The translations under genes and the position numbers were made by a program. A stretch of DNA of 23,085 bases from the NCBI GenBank assembly GCA_018827585.1, contig JAHJXP010000162.1:1-23085 (forward strand). The letters are read 5' to 3'. The notes below the pieces were generated by a model. The model saw nothing but the letters and a program-made list of their open reading frames with translations, was not told where the DNA came from and searched no databases. Numbering within the stretch: the first letter of the stretch is position 1; the number at the start of each line of letters is the position of its first letter. Source of the stretch: Pseudomonadota bacterium. Lineage in GTDB: Bacteria; Desulfobacterota; Syntrophia; Syntrophales; UBA5619. Positions 7,800-15,062 of the stretch are shown one piece after another.

Positions 7800-8852
7800 A
7801 TGAGAAACGCGAAAAACGGCAACATCCCTTTTTTCATCATCCTGGGGCTGGTGGCGGTCCTCTTCCTCTATCTGCTCCAGCCTTTTTTCTTCCCGATCTT
7901 CTGGGCCGCCGTCATCGCCGGCATCTTCCGCCCCCTCTATCGTCGGATCAACGATCGGATGAACCGTCCCAACATGAGCGCGACCATCCTCTTTTTCATC
8001 ATCGCCCTGATCCTGCTCCTGCCGGCAGTGATCATCGGTACGTTCGTCTTTCGGGAGTCCCTCCATCTCTACGAAACCCTGAAGCCGGACGCGCAGAACA
8101 TCGATCGCAGCCTCCGGCAGTTCATCGATGCGTTCGCCGACAATCCTTTCGCCGGTCTGTTCCAGGTCGACAGGGCCTTCCTGGTTGAAAAGGCGACGGA
8201 GGTCATCAGGGTCATCACGAACTACATTTTCGTCAACCTGAAGGAACTGACGCAGAACACCCTCGGCCTGATCGTCAAGCTGGCCATCATGCTCTACGCC
8301 CTCTTTTTCTTCATCCGCGACGGGGAAAAATTTCTCCACATGGTCATGCAGCTCAGCAACCTCGGGATGGGGCGGGAGAGTTTCCTCTATGAACGCTTCC
8401 TGGTGACGGCGCGCTCCACCCTGAAGGTGACGCTGATCATCGGCGGGATTCAGGGGATGATTGGCGGCCTCACCTTTTTCGTGACGGGCGTCCAGGGGGC
8501 GCTGACCTTGGGGCTCCTGATGATTCTGACGGCGATCATCCCCGTCGTCGGCTGTTCGATCATCTGGGCGCCCGCCGGGCTCCTGATGCTTTTCTCCGGC
8601 GGCATTTGGGAGGGGGTGTTTATCCTGGCGGTGGGCGTTTTCGTGATCAGCCTCGTGGACAACCTGCTGCGTCCCATCCTCATCGGCAAGGACGTGGCGA
8701 TGCACCCCCTGCTCATCTTCCTCTCGACACTGGGGGGGATCATCCTCTTCGGCTTTTCCGGCTTCGTCATCGGCCCGATCATCACCGCCCTCTTCTTGTC
8801 CCTCCTGGATATGTACCAGGAGTTTTACCGGAAGGATCCCGCGGAAAACTAA
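7800..8852 (+). CDS. AI-2E family transporter-like membrane protein
   Basis: A 350-residue polytopic protein of the AI-2E/PerM/TqsA family. It has an N-terminal hydrophobic pair (IPFFIILGLVAVLFLYLL, then FFFPIFWAAVIAGIF), the early PLYRRI motif, a long polar middle (about 85-150), the family hallmark FFFIRDGEKFL, and a C-terminal cluster of helices containing VDNLLRPILIG and PLLIFLSTLGG. Members export small molecules or ions; AI-2 export is proven only for a few, so the substrate is open. ATG 7800 has ggggagg 12 bases upstream. An ATG at 7779 has almost no spacing to its gagg and would add seven residues. The gene converges with the truncated DUF47 remnant, and the two reading frames overlap by four bases at their ends. 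Confidence 0.88.
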   Translation: MRNAKNGNIPFFIILGLVAVLFLYLLQPFFFPIFWAAVIAGIFRPLYRRINDRMNRPNMSATILFFIIALILLLPAVIIGTFVFRESLHLYETLKPDAQNIDRSLRQFIDAFADNPFAGLFQVDRAFLVEKATEVIRVITNYIFVNLKELTQNTLGLIVKLAIMLYALFFFIRDGEKFLHMVMQLSNLGMGRESFLYERFLVTARSTLKVTLIIGGIQGMIGGLTFFVTGVQGALTLGLLMILTAIIPVVGCSIIWAPAGLLMLFSGGIWEGVFILAVGVFVISLVDNLLRPILIGKDVAMHPLLIFLSTLGGIILFGFSGFVIGPIITALFLSLLDMYQEFYRKDPAEN

Positions 8853-9174
8853 GAGAACAGGCTCAGGAGGGTGAGGAGGAGGCGGGCGGTGGCCGCCTCT
8901 GTCATGTCGATGATGCTGTCCATCTTGTTGACGAGGCAGTGGATGTCCTCGCGGTCGAGCGGCGTGATGAAGGTCGTGTGCATCTTCTCATAGGTCCGGT
9001 GGGTGATGTCGTCCGCCTCGTTCTCGACCTCCTTGATGCGGGCGACTTGCGTCTCGCTGTAGACGCCGCTTTCCGCCAAGTCCAGGAAGAGCTTTCCACC
9101 GGTTTCGATCTTGGCGGCCAGCTCCTCGAACAGGTCAAAAAATTTCTCTTTGCTCCTTCTCCTATTTTATTCAT
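8849..9174 (-). pseudogene. DUF47 (PhoU-like) protein remnant, frameshifted and 3'-truncated
   Basis: The minus strand encodes SKEKFFDLFEELAAKIET, then KEVENEADDITH and FITPLDREDIHCLVNKMD, the N-terminal half of a DUF47/PhoU-like protein (normally about 200 residues). It stops at 8849 after about 100 codons. The ATG at 9174, which overlaps the phoU stop (ATGA), leads into the wrong frame; the DUF47 frame is open only from 9166 and has no ATG. One base appears missing in the aataaaatagg stretch near 9165. The gene is therefore damaged at both ends, unless the shift is a sequencing error. DUF47 proteins usually accompany Pit phosphate transporters. Its codons are GC-rich, unlike phoU, which suggests a join of two sequence backgrounds here. 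Confidence 0.7.
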
Positions 9175-9851
9175 CCTCTCTTTTCCTCGCTCTTGGCATC
9201 CGCGCGGTGTTTTATCACCAGGGCTTTGACCATGAAGATTACCCCTTCGGCGATGTTCGTGGCGTGGTCAGCAATCCTCTCCAGGCAGCGGCTGACGATG
9301 ATCAGGTGAACCGCCCGGGTAATGGTCTTGGAATCCGCAATCATGTACGTCAGCAGCTCGCGAAAGACCTGATCATTCAGGGCATCGACCTGGTCGTCCC
9401 TCTCGCAGACCGAACGGGCCAGGTCCGTATCCCCGTTGACAAAGGCATCCAGGACGTCTTTGAGCATGGCCTTGGTAATCTCGGCCATTCGCGGGATATC
9501 AATGTAGGGCTTGAGCTGGGGTTCCTGATTCAAGGAAATCACCCGTTCGGCAATATTCACCGCCTGATCCCCGATCCGCTCCAGCTCCGTATTAATCCGT
9601 ATGGCCGAAGTAATGAATCTTAAATCAGCGGCCAGAGGCTGATGGAGGGCCAGAAGTTTTAAGCAATAATCATCGATGAGGATCTCCATCTGGTTAATGG
9701 CCGCGTCTTCGGAAATGGTTTTTTCGGCCAGAGGCGTATCTATTTTGACCAGCGCATCCACAGCGTTGGTGATAGCCTTCTCCGTCAGTCCGGCCATCCT
9801 CAGGAGGTTTTCTTTCAATTTATTCAATTCTTGCTGAAAATGGGTCTCCAT
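9171..9851 (-). CDS. phoU: PhoU, phosphate transport/signalling regulator
   Basis: A 226-residue all-helical protein made of two PhoU repeats. Each repeat carries the metal-binding helix signature: INTELERIGDQAVNIAE in the first half and CLERIADHATNIAEGVIF in the second. Length fits the family (about 220-240). PhoU damps the phosphate-sensing histidine kinase when the Pst transporter is active and restrains phosphate uptake; no phoR/phoB pair is in this window. The ATG at 9851 follows aaaggagat at proper spacing and was chosen over a longer unsupported frame reaching 9962. It lies 16 bases after pstB2 and ends inside the ATG of the DUF47 remnant. Confidence 0.95.
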   Translation of the reverse strand: METHFQQELNKLKENLLRMAGLTEKAITNAVDALVKIDTPLAEKTISEDAAINQMEILIDDYCLKLLALHQPLAADLRFITSAIRINTELERIGDQAVNIAERVISLNQEPQLKPYIDIPRMAEITKAMLKDVLDAFVNGDTDLARSVCERDDQVDALNDQVFRELLTYMIADSKTITRAVHLIIVSRCLERIADHATNIAEGVIFMVKALVIKHRADAKSEEKRG

Positions 9852-9867
9852 GATATCTCCTTTCCTC

Positions 9868-10629
9868 TTATCCGAATTTCCCGCTGATATAATCTTCGGT
9901 TTTTTTATTCTTCGGCCGGGTAAAGATTTCGAAGGCCGGCCCCTCCTCCACCAGTTTTCCATCCAGGAGAAACCCGACTCGGTCCGCTACGCGGGAGGCC
10001 TGTTGAATGTTGTGAGGGACAAGAACGATCGTATACTCTTTTTTTAAACGACTGAGCGTCTCCTCGATGCTGGCGGTGGAGATGGGGTCCAGTCCGGAAC
10101 AGGGCTCATCGAGAAGCAGAACCTCTGGGTCCAAAGCCAGAATGCGAGAAATACAGAGGCGCTGCTGTTGTCCGCCGGAGAGGCGCAGGGCGGAGGTGTG
10201 CAGACGATCTTTAACCTCATCCCAGAGGAAAGCAGACCGCAATGCTTTCTCAATGATTTCATCCAAATATTTCTTTTGGGTCTTGTTGCTCAGTTTCGGG
10301 CCATAGGCCACATTTTCATAGATGGACATCGGAAGGGGGATCGGGAGGTCAAAGACGATGCCCACCCTTCTCCTCAACTGGGTGAGACTGATTTTTGGAT
10401 CATAGATATCTTCCCCGTCTAAAAGGATGGTTCCAGTATGGCTCGCCCCATAAACCAGATCGGTTAGACGATTGAGGCTTTTCAGGAATGTCGTCTTCCC
10501 GCTTCGGGCTGGACCGAGGAGGGCAAATATTTCATTGGCCCTTATATCGAGGTTGATCATTTGTAAAGCTTGGAGGGAACCGTAATAAAAATTAAAATCT
10601 TTGATGGCAATCTTGTTTCCCGTTGACAT
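9868..10629 (-). CDS. pstB: Phosphate ABC transporter ATPase, second copy with variant Walker A/Q-loop
   Basis: A 253-residue PstB-type ATPase. Walker A is GPARSGKT (39-46) instead of the usual GPSGCGKST. The Q-loop reads VFDLPIPLP with Asp94 where Gln is expected. The signature LSGGQ (150-154) is intact, as are Walker B with the catalytic Glu (LLLDEP, E175) and the H-loop His206. The start at 10629 follows gaggtt and lies 10 bases after the pstA stop; a longer frame from 10683 would overlap pstA. It powers phosphate import with PstC/PstA, probably together with the PstB encoded at 13272-14042. The lost Q-loop Gln and changed Walker A suggest that its own ATP site is weak. A diverged paralogue of reduced activity is the alternative view. 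Confidence 0.92.
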   Translation of the reverse strand: MSTGNKIAIKDFNFYYGSLQALQMINLDIRANEIFALLGPARSGKTTFLKSLNRLTDLVYGASHTGTILLDGEDIYDPKISLTQLRRRVGIVFDLPIPLPMSIYENVAYGPKLSNKTQKKYLDEIIEKALRSAFLWDEVKDRLHTSALRLSGGQQQRLCISRILALDPEVLLLDEPCSGLDPISTASIEETLSRLKKEYTIVLVPHNIQQASRVADRVGFLLDGKLVEEGPAFEIFTRPKNKKTEDYISGKFG

Positions 10630-10639
10630 GGAAATAACC

Positions 10640-11482
10640 TCAAGTCTTTTTTCGGGCATATCTATGGAGTAGGAAATTAGCAACGATGTTTACAACGAGA
10701 ACGAGGAGAATCAGGGCAGCCCCGGTTCCATAGGCCATCTCCATGGAAATCCCTTCACGGGCAAGAATGTAGAAGTGAACCGACATGGTTCGGACGGGTG
10801 AGAAGAGCGAAGTGGGAATGAGCAAAGAGGAGCCGGCCGTGAGAATAACTACAGCGGTCTCCTCAATGCTTCTACAGATCCCCAGGATGATGCCGGTGAA
10901 AATTCCGGGCAGAGCACTCGGTATGACAGCGCGGGTAACCGTCTGCCACTTTGTCCCTCCTAATGAGTAACTGACTTCACGGAAGGAATAGGGAATCGCC
11001 TTGAGGGCCTCTTCCGTGGCGGAGATGATGGTGGGTAGGATCAATGCTGCCATAGTCAAGCCGCCCGATAAGATGGACCATCCCATATTAAGATAGATGA
11101 CAAAAAAGACGAATCCAAAAAGTCCAAATATGATAGAAGGCACTCCTGCTAAACAGCCTATGCCAAAACGTATGGTACGGCTGATTCGGCCCTCCCGGGT
11201 ATATTCCCACAGAAAGATAGCTGTGCCCACACCTAAAGGCGTAGCAAAAAGTATGGCTACAATGGTTAAAGCAAATGTTCCGATGATGGTTGAGAAGATG
11301 CCTCCTTCACGGCCCATACTTCGTGGTGAATCGAGAAAAAAGCTTAGGCTGAGGACTGGGAGGCCTTCCCAAAGAACCTGGAATACGATGAGGGCCATAA
11401 CGGCCATTGTTGAAAGGGCGGCCATCCAGATCAAAATCTTGGCAATATTTTGCGTGAGATAGCGCCCCCGCTCGATTTTCAA
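10640..11482 (-). CDS. pstA: Phosphate ABC transporter permease PstA
   Basis: A 280-residue inner-membrane permease with six predicted membrane segments, the first at about 15-38. Family blocks include SFFLDSPRSMGREGGIFSTI, VPSIIFGLFGF, LILPTIISATEEALKAIP (the coupling region) and GICRSIEETAVVILTAG. The last corresponds to the usual A-I-G-E-T-A loop but with Glu in place of Gly. The start is TTG at 11482, which overlaps the pstC stop (TTGA), and ggaggaggg sits a few bases upstream, so I prefer it to any later ATG. It forms the channel with PstC. Use of TTG here and GTG or TTG for pstC may tune the stoichiometry. Confidence 0.94.
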   Translation of the reverse strand: MKIERGRYLTQNIAKILIWMAALSTMAVMALIVFQVLWEGLPVLSLSFFLDSPRSMGREGGIFSTIIGTFALTIVAILFATPLGVGTAIFLWEYTREGRISRTIRFGIGCLAGVPSIIFGLFGFVFFVIYLNMGWSILSGGLTMAALILPTIISATEEALKAIPYSFREVSYSLGGTKWQTVTRAVIPSALPGIFTGIILGICRSIEETAVVILTAGSSLLIPTSLFSPVRTMSVHFYILAREGISMEMAYGTGAALILLVLVVNIVANFLLHRYARKKT

Positions 11483-12342
11483 CCGGCCCTCCTCCGCGAA
11501 AGAACAATGGCCAAGGAATTCAAAAGCATTATGATTAAGAAGAGAATGACGCCTGCGGCAAAGAGGGCCTGACGGTGATCACCGGAGGCATAGCCCATCT
11601 CAATCCCGATGTTCGTCGTCAATGTCCGGGCTGAATCAAGGATGGAGGATGGCATTTTCACCGCGTTTCCGAGGATCATGATCATGGCCATGGTTTCTCC
11701 AAGGGCACGACCCATTCCCAGAATAATGCTGGCAACAATCCCGGATCTGGCTGCGGGGATCAAGACCCTCCAGATGGTCTGCCAGTGAGTGGCTCCCAGG
11801 GCGAAGGCTCCTGCTTTATAGTTGGGAGGAAGGGCCTTCAAGGAATCTTCGGAGATGCTGATAATGGTTGGCAGGATCATAATGCTCAGGATCAGGGAGC
11901 CGGAGAGGATGCTAAGGCCGGGGCCTCCCAAGAAATTTCGAATCAAAGGAACGAGGACAACCAGGCCCCAGAACCCATAAACGACGGATGGAATGCCTGC
12001 CAAAACCTGAATGGCCGACCTCAAAATCATTCCTGCCCAGGGGGGTGTCCATTCGCAGAGGAAGATAGCGCAGGCTAATCCCAAAGGGATGCCTAAGAGG
12101 AGGGATCCAAAGGTTACCCAGAAGGAGCCGACAATCATGGGAAGGATACCGAATTCACCCTGGCTGGGCACCCAGCGTTCTCCAAGAAGGAAGGCTTTAG
12201 GTCCGATCTTCCAGATTAACGGAAGCCCTTCTCCGAAGATAAAGAAGGTGATCAAGGCCAGGATCGTAATGGAAGAGAAAGCGATCAGAAGAAGAATCTT
12301 TTCGATGAACCTCTCTTTGATTTCTTTGATTTCCAAAATCAC
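11479..12342 (-). CDS. pstC: Phosphate ABC transporter permease PstC
   Basis: A 287-residue membrane permease, about six segments, with PstC blocks: FLLGERWVPSQGEFGILPMI, AGIPSVVYGFWGLVVL, LPTIISISEDSLKALP and GMGRALGETMAMIMILGN. It pairs with PstA as the phosphate channel. The frame opens at GTG 12342, overlapping the pstS stop (GTGA). However, ggagg at 12347-12343 directly abuts that GTG, whereas it is 6 bases from a TTG at 12336, so TTG (two codons later) may be the real start. The stop overlaps the TTG of pstA. Function is secure from family and operon position. Confidence 0.94.
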   Translation of the reverse strand: MILEIKEIKERFIEKILLLIAFSSITILALITFFIFGEGLPLIWKIGPKAFLLGERWVPSQGEFGILPMIVGSFWVTFGSLLLGIPLGLACAIFLCEWTPPWAGMILRSAIQVLAGIPSVVYGFWGLVVLVPLIRNFLGGPGLSILSGSLILSIMILPTIISISEDSLKALPPNYKAGAFALGATHWQTIWRVLIPAARSGIVASIILGMGRALGETMAMIMILGNAVKMPSSILDSARTLTTNIGIEMGYASGDHRQALFAAGVILFLIIMLLNSLAIVLSRRRAG

Positions 12343-13265
12343 CCTCCAGAAGATTTTGCCAAAACGGGCACCAAACCTTCCTTGAAGAGAAGTTTCTGTG
12401 ACTTAGGACTCATCACAAACTCCAAGAAGGACTTTGCCTCTCCCGTGGGTGGGCCGTTAAAAAGGAATAGAAACGGCCGAACCAAGGCATATTTTTCAGC
12501 TATTACATTATCTGAAGTAGCCTCCACACCCGATATATTCAAAGATTTTACCTTTTCGTTGACCAGGCCGAGAGAGATATAGCCGATCGCATTTGGATCG
12601 CCGCCCACGACCTGGCGGATAGCGCCATTGGAGTCCTGAACCAGTGCCTCAAGGGCGATGGCATCCTTTTCCATCACCATTTTTTGAAAGGCTTCCCTTG
12701 TCCCTGATCCCTCCTCCCTTGTGACCAAAATGATGGTGCCGGGTTTCCCCCCCAGTTCCTTCCAATTTTTTATTTTGCCGGCGAAGACCTCCCTCACTTT
12801 GGCCAAGGAGAGATCCTTAGCCGGATTCTTTGGATGGACGATAACGGCAATGGCGTCTTTGGCGATCATCACCGAATAGAGGTCTTTTTCCTTTGCACTT
12901 AAATGGCGTGAGGACATGCCAATTTGGGCCACACCGCTCCTGACGGCTTCGATTCCGGCGGTAGAACCTCCGCCCTGAGTATAGATATGAATCTTGGGAT
13001 GCTTCCTCATGTATTCCTCAGCCAGCAATTCGGCAAAAGGCTCGACCGAGGTGGACCCGGCCACAGTAATGCCTGCCTTATCTCTCTGGCAGCCCATAGT
13101 GAATACAAGCAATGTCAGGAAAAAAAAGATTCCCAAATTCCAAATCCTAAATCCCCAATAATTCCCAAATACCCGTATCCAATGCCCAACATGTTTCTGT
13201 TTGGATTTTAGAATTTTTTCTGGTGTCATCTTTTTGTAATTTGTCATTTGGGATTTGCTGTTCAT
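12339..13265 (-). CDS. pstS: Phosphate-binding lipoprotein PstS
   Basis: A 308-residue periplasmic binding protein. Phosphate-site motifs are GSTSVEPFAELLAEEY, the Gly-rich GGGSTAGIEAV, IGMSSR, and the REEGSGTREAF loop. A hydrophobic segment (about 45-57) ends in TMGC, so Cys59 is a plausible lipid anchor although -3 is Thr rather than Leu. The first 45 residues are odd: they are translated from an AT-rich low-complexity repeat (GGATTT-like 7-mers) and look like non-coding sequence turned into leader. The ATG at 13265 is 7 bases after the pstB1 stop with a poor ribosome site; internal ATGs at codons 7 and 13 are no better, so the true start is unsure. The body is a standard PstS. Confidence 0.92.
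   Translation of the reverse strand: MNSKSQMTNYKKMTPEKILKSKQKHVGHWIRVFGNYWGFRIWNLGIFFFLTLLVFTMGCQRDKAGITVAGSTSVEPFAELLAEEYMRKHPKIHIYTQGGGSTAGIEAVRSGVAQIGMSSRHLSAKEKDLYSVMIAKDAIAVIVHPKNPAKDLSLAKVREVFAGKIKNWKELGGKPGTIILVTREEGSGTREAFQKMVMEKDAIALEALVQDSNGAIRQVVGGDPNAIGYISLGLVNEKVKSLNISGVEATSDNVIAEKYALVRPFLFLFNGPPTGEAKSFLEFVMSPKSQKLLFKEGLVPVLAKSSGG
13129..13257. repeat. Low-complexity ATTTGGG-type heptamer repeats, two opposed blocks
   Basis: Plus-strand 13129-13180 is a run of degenerate 7-mers of the caaatyc/ccaaat type (minus-strand ggatttaggatttggaatt). At 13233-13257 the same motif appears in the opposite orientation (tttgtaatttgtcatttggg). The pair forms a loose inverted repeat of about 130 bases. 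It lies inside the predicted 5' end of pstS and encodes the unusual leader residues. Similar strings occur as intergenic filler in some deltaproteobacterial genomes, as far as I recall. Confidence 0.55.
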
Positions 13266-13271
13266 TTTAAT

Positions 13272-14042
13272 TTATCCATATCTTCCTGTTACGTAATTTT
13301 CAGTACGCTTGTCCTTCGGATTCGTAAAAACTTCTCCAGTTAGTCCGTATTCCAGCAATTCACCCAGGAGAAAGAATCCTGTCCAATCAGAGGTACGGGC
13401 AGCCTGTTGCATGTTATGTGTAACAATGACAATCGAATAGTTTCTTTTTAATTCCTGCATCAACTCTTCAATCTTGAGCGTGGCAATGGGGTCAAGGGCA
13501 GAACAGGGTTCGTCCATGAGGATCACCTCCGGCTCAACAGCCAACACACGGGCGATACAGAGACGCTGTTGTTGCCCCAAGGTAAGGCTTAAGGCATTCT
13601 GATGAAGTCGGTCTGAGACTTCCGTCCAAAGGGCTGCAGCCTTCAGGCTTTCTTCCACTTTATTTTCGACCTTCATCTTTGAATGCACCCCCAACACCCT
13701 TAAACCGAAAGCAACATTTTCATAGATACTCTTCGGAAAGGGGTTCGGTCTCTGAAAGACCATCCCCACTTTTTTTCTGAGGGAGACTACATCGGTACTT
13801 GGCTGGTAAATATCCTGGCCATCGAGCATGACCCTTCCCTCGGTTCGGATGTTAGGGATAAGTTCGTTCATGCGGTTGAGCGTTCGCAGGAAAGTGGACT
13901 TTCCGCAACCGGAGGGCCCGATTAAGGCAGTTATCTGGCGTTCTTTAACGTCGAGGTTAATGCTTTTCAGGGCCTGGAACGACCCATAAAAGAAATCCAG
14001 ACCTTCGGCCTTCATTTTAATTTTGTAATCAATATTTCCCAT
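13272..14042 (-). CDS. pstB: Phosphate ABC transporter ATPase, first copy with degenerate signature
   Basis: A 256-residue PstB. Walker A is canonical (GPSGCGKS, 42-49), the Q-loop Gln97 is present (VFQRPNPFP), and Walker B with catalytic Glu (LMDEPCSALD) and the H-loop (VTHN) are intact. The ABC signature, however, reads LTLGQ (153-157) where LSGGQ is expected. The last C-terminal residues (NYVTGRYG) are typical PstB. It heads the pst operon, an unusual place because pstB normally follows pstA; a second pstB is in the usual position. ATG 14042 has no clear ribosome site; an ATG nine codons later also lacks one. Motif damage complementary to that of the second copy suggests the two form a heterodimer. 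Confidence 0.92.
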   Translation of the reverse strand: MGNIDYKIKMKAEGLDFFYGSFQALKSINLDVKERQITALIGPSGCGKSTFLRTLNRMNELIPNIRTEGRVMLDGQDIYQPSTDVVSLRKKVGMVFQRPNPFPKSIYENVAFGLRVLGVHSKMKVENKVEESLKAAALWTEVSDRLHQNALSLTLGQQQRLCIARVLAVEPEVILMDEPCSALDPIATLKIEELMQELKRNYSIVIVTHNMQQAARTSDWTGFFLLGELLEYGLTGEVFTNPKDKRTENYVTGRYG

Positions 14043-14229
14043 TTGGGCTTATGTCATTAACCAAAATGATCAATTGATCAAGTGGATTTAATTGCTGACC
14101 GATGATCATTTTCCTTTTTCTTAAGAGTATGCGAAGAATCTCATGGCATTGATCCTCTATTGTGATAAGGCGGCGTAACAGCGGCGCGGCTAAGCGGCAA
14201 GGCATCCGTTTTCCATACAATCAATTTCT
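14043..14229. promoter_or_regulatory. Upstream region of the pst operon with a perfect palindrome
   Basis: This 187-base stretch precedes the leftward pst operon. It contains a perfect 14-base palindrome, TGATCAATTGATCA, at 14067-14080, only about 25 bases upstream of the pstB1 ATG, a plausible operator. I could not recognise a convincing Pho box, though atgtcatt at 14051-14058 faintly recalls half of one. A 63-codon minus-strand frame (14029-14220) ends within the start of pstB1; it resembles no family I know, and I do not call it a gene. Confidence 0.4.
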
Positions 14230-14409
14230 GACGGCTTCGTAAAAAGTCCGGATGCTGCGTTGCTCTTCATCCGGAGCTTGTTCCGAGCGAAGCGAGGAAT
14301 CTCCCGGTTTGATTCGGCTAAAGCCTTACAACCATTGCGGCGTACGCCAAAGTACGCCTCATTCCTCGTGATTCGCGCGCCTTGCCTGCGGCCTTTTTAC
14401 GAAGCCGTC
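14230..14409 (+). repeat. MITE-like palindromic repeat, copy 3 (complete, with insert)
   Basis: It has the same 17-base termini as copy 2 (gacggcttcgtaaaaag at 14230, reverse complement ending at 14409), spanning 180 bases. Relative to copy 2 it carries about 55 extra bases in the middle (about 14268-14330). The 30 bases beyond its right end resemble those beyond copy 2 and finish in a second, imperfect terminus, ctttttacgagtctgtc (14431-14447). It lies between the pst operon and the acetyltransferase gene, where GC content rises again. Confidence 0.85.
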
Positions 14410-14552
14410 CCATTTTTGCGACTTTTAAGACTTTTTACGAGTCTGTCAATTTTTGTTCAGGCGCCCGGCGGGAGAGCAAGCGATCCTTCTCTGAATTTTT
14501 ATTATGGGGCCTATTACCATTTTTCATGGGGTGAGACAAGAGGAAAAAACAC

Positions 14553-15062
14553 TCACGAGGAGGGCAGGAGCTTGACGAAGATGATCTTGCCCTCGCCAGG
14601 CGCGTAGAAATCGGCGAGGAAGGCCTCCTCGATATAGCCGCAGGAACGGTAGAAGGCCCGGGTTGGTTCGTACTGGGGGCGGGAGGAGGTGTCCGCATAG
14701 ACGCGCCTTGCCCCCCATTGGACCATGAGCGCCTCCGTCATGGCCATGAGCTTCCGGCCGAGACCGCGCCCCTGCCTTCCGGGGTCCACGGCGATCCAGT
14801 AGAGGTCGCAGCTGTGGAGCGAGCCGGGGATCGGGCCGAAGCAGGTGTAGCCCAACAGGCGGCGCTCCTCTTCGGCGAACAGGAAAAAATAGCCGCTCGC
14901 CTCGCCCTTGGCCAGACGCTCGGCGATAAGCTCCATGGCGATGCCGCACTCCTCCTCGGAAAAGAAACCGGTGGCGCGGACAAGGCGACCGACCGCCTCG
15001 CGGTCTTCCGGCCTCGGCTCCTCCCGCCAGACGATCCTCTTCTTTGTTTTTCCTTCAAGCAT
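14553..15062 (-). CDS. GNAT-family N-acetyltransferase
   Basis: A 169-residue protein with the GNAT acetyl-CoA site: the strand LYWIAVDPGRQGRGLGRKLM contains the Q-x-x-G-x-G pyrophosphate-binding loop (about 90-108), followed by motif B around TRAFYRSCGYIEEAFLADFYA near the C terminus. It would transfer an acetyl group to an amine; the acceptor is unknown. The gene overlaps the 3' end of the ATP-grasp gene by 8 bases and is surely co-transcribed and coupled with it. An acceptor made by that ligase, or a D-amino acid or dipeptide, is a reasonable guess. Nothing recognisable lies between its stop and the repeat at 14230-14447. Confidence 0.88.
   Translation of the reverse strand: MLEGKTKKRIVWREEPRPEDREAVGRLVRATGFFSEEECGIAMELIAERLAKGEASGYFFLFAEEERRLLGYTCFGPIPGSLHSCDLYWIAVDPGRQGRGLGRKLMAMTEALMVQWGARRVYADTSSRPQYEPTRAFYRSCGYIEEAFLADFYAPGEGKIIFVKLLPSS

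Noticed and set aside
7761..8705. Minus-strand frame of 314 codons opposite the AI-2E gene
   Set aside because: It is a very His-, Asp- and Glu-rich translation, the complement of a hydrophobic membrane protein; it is a shadow.
14029..14220. 63-codon minus-strand frame upstream of pstB1
   Set aside because: There is no family resemblance or ribosome site, it overlaps the pstB1 start, and its beginning lies in repeat-flanking sequence.
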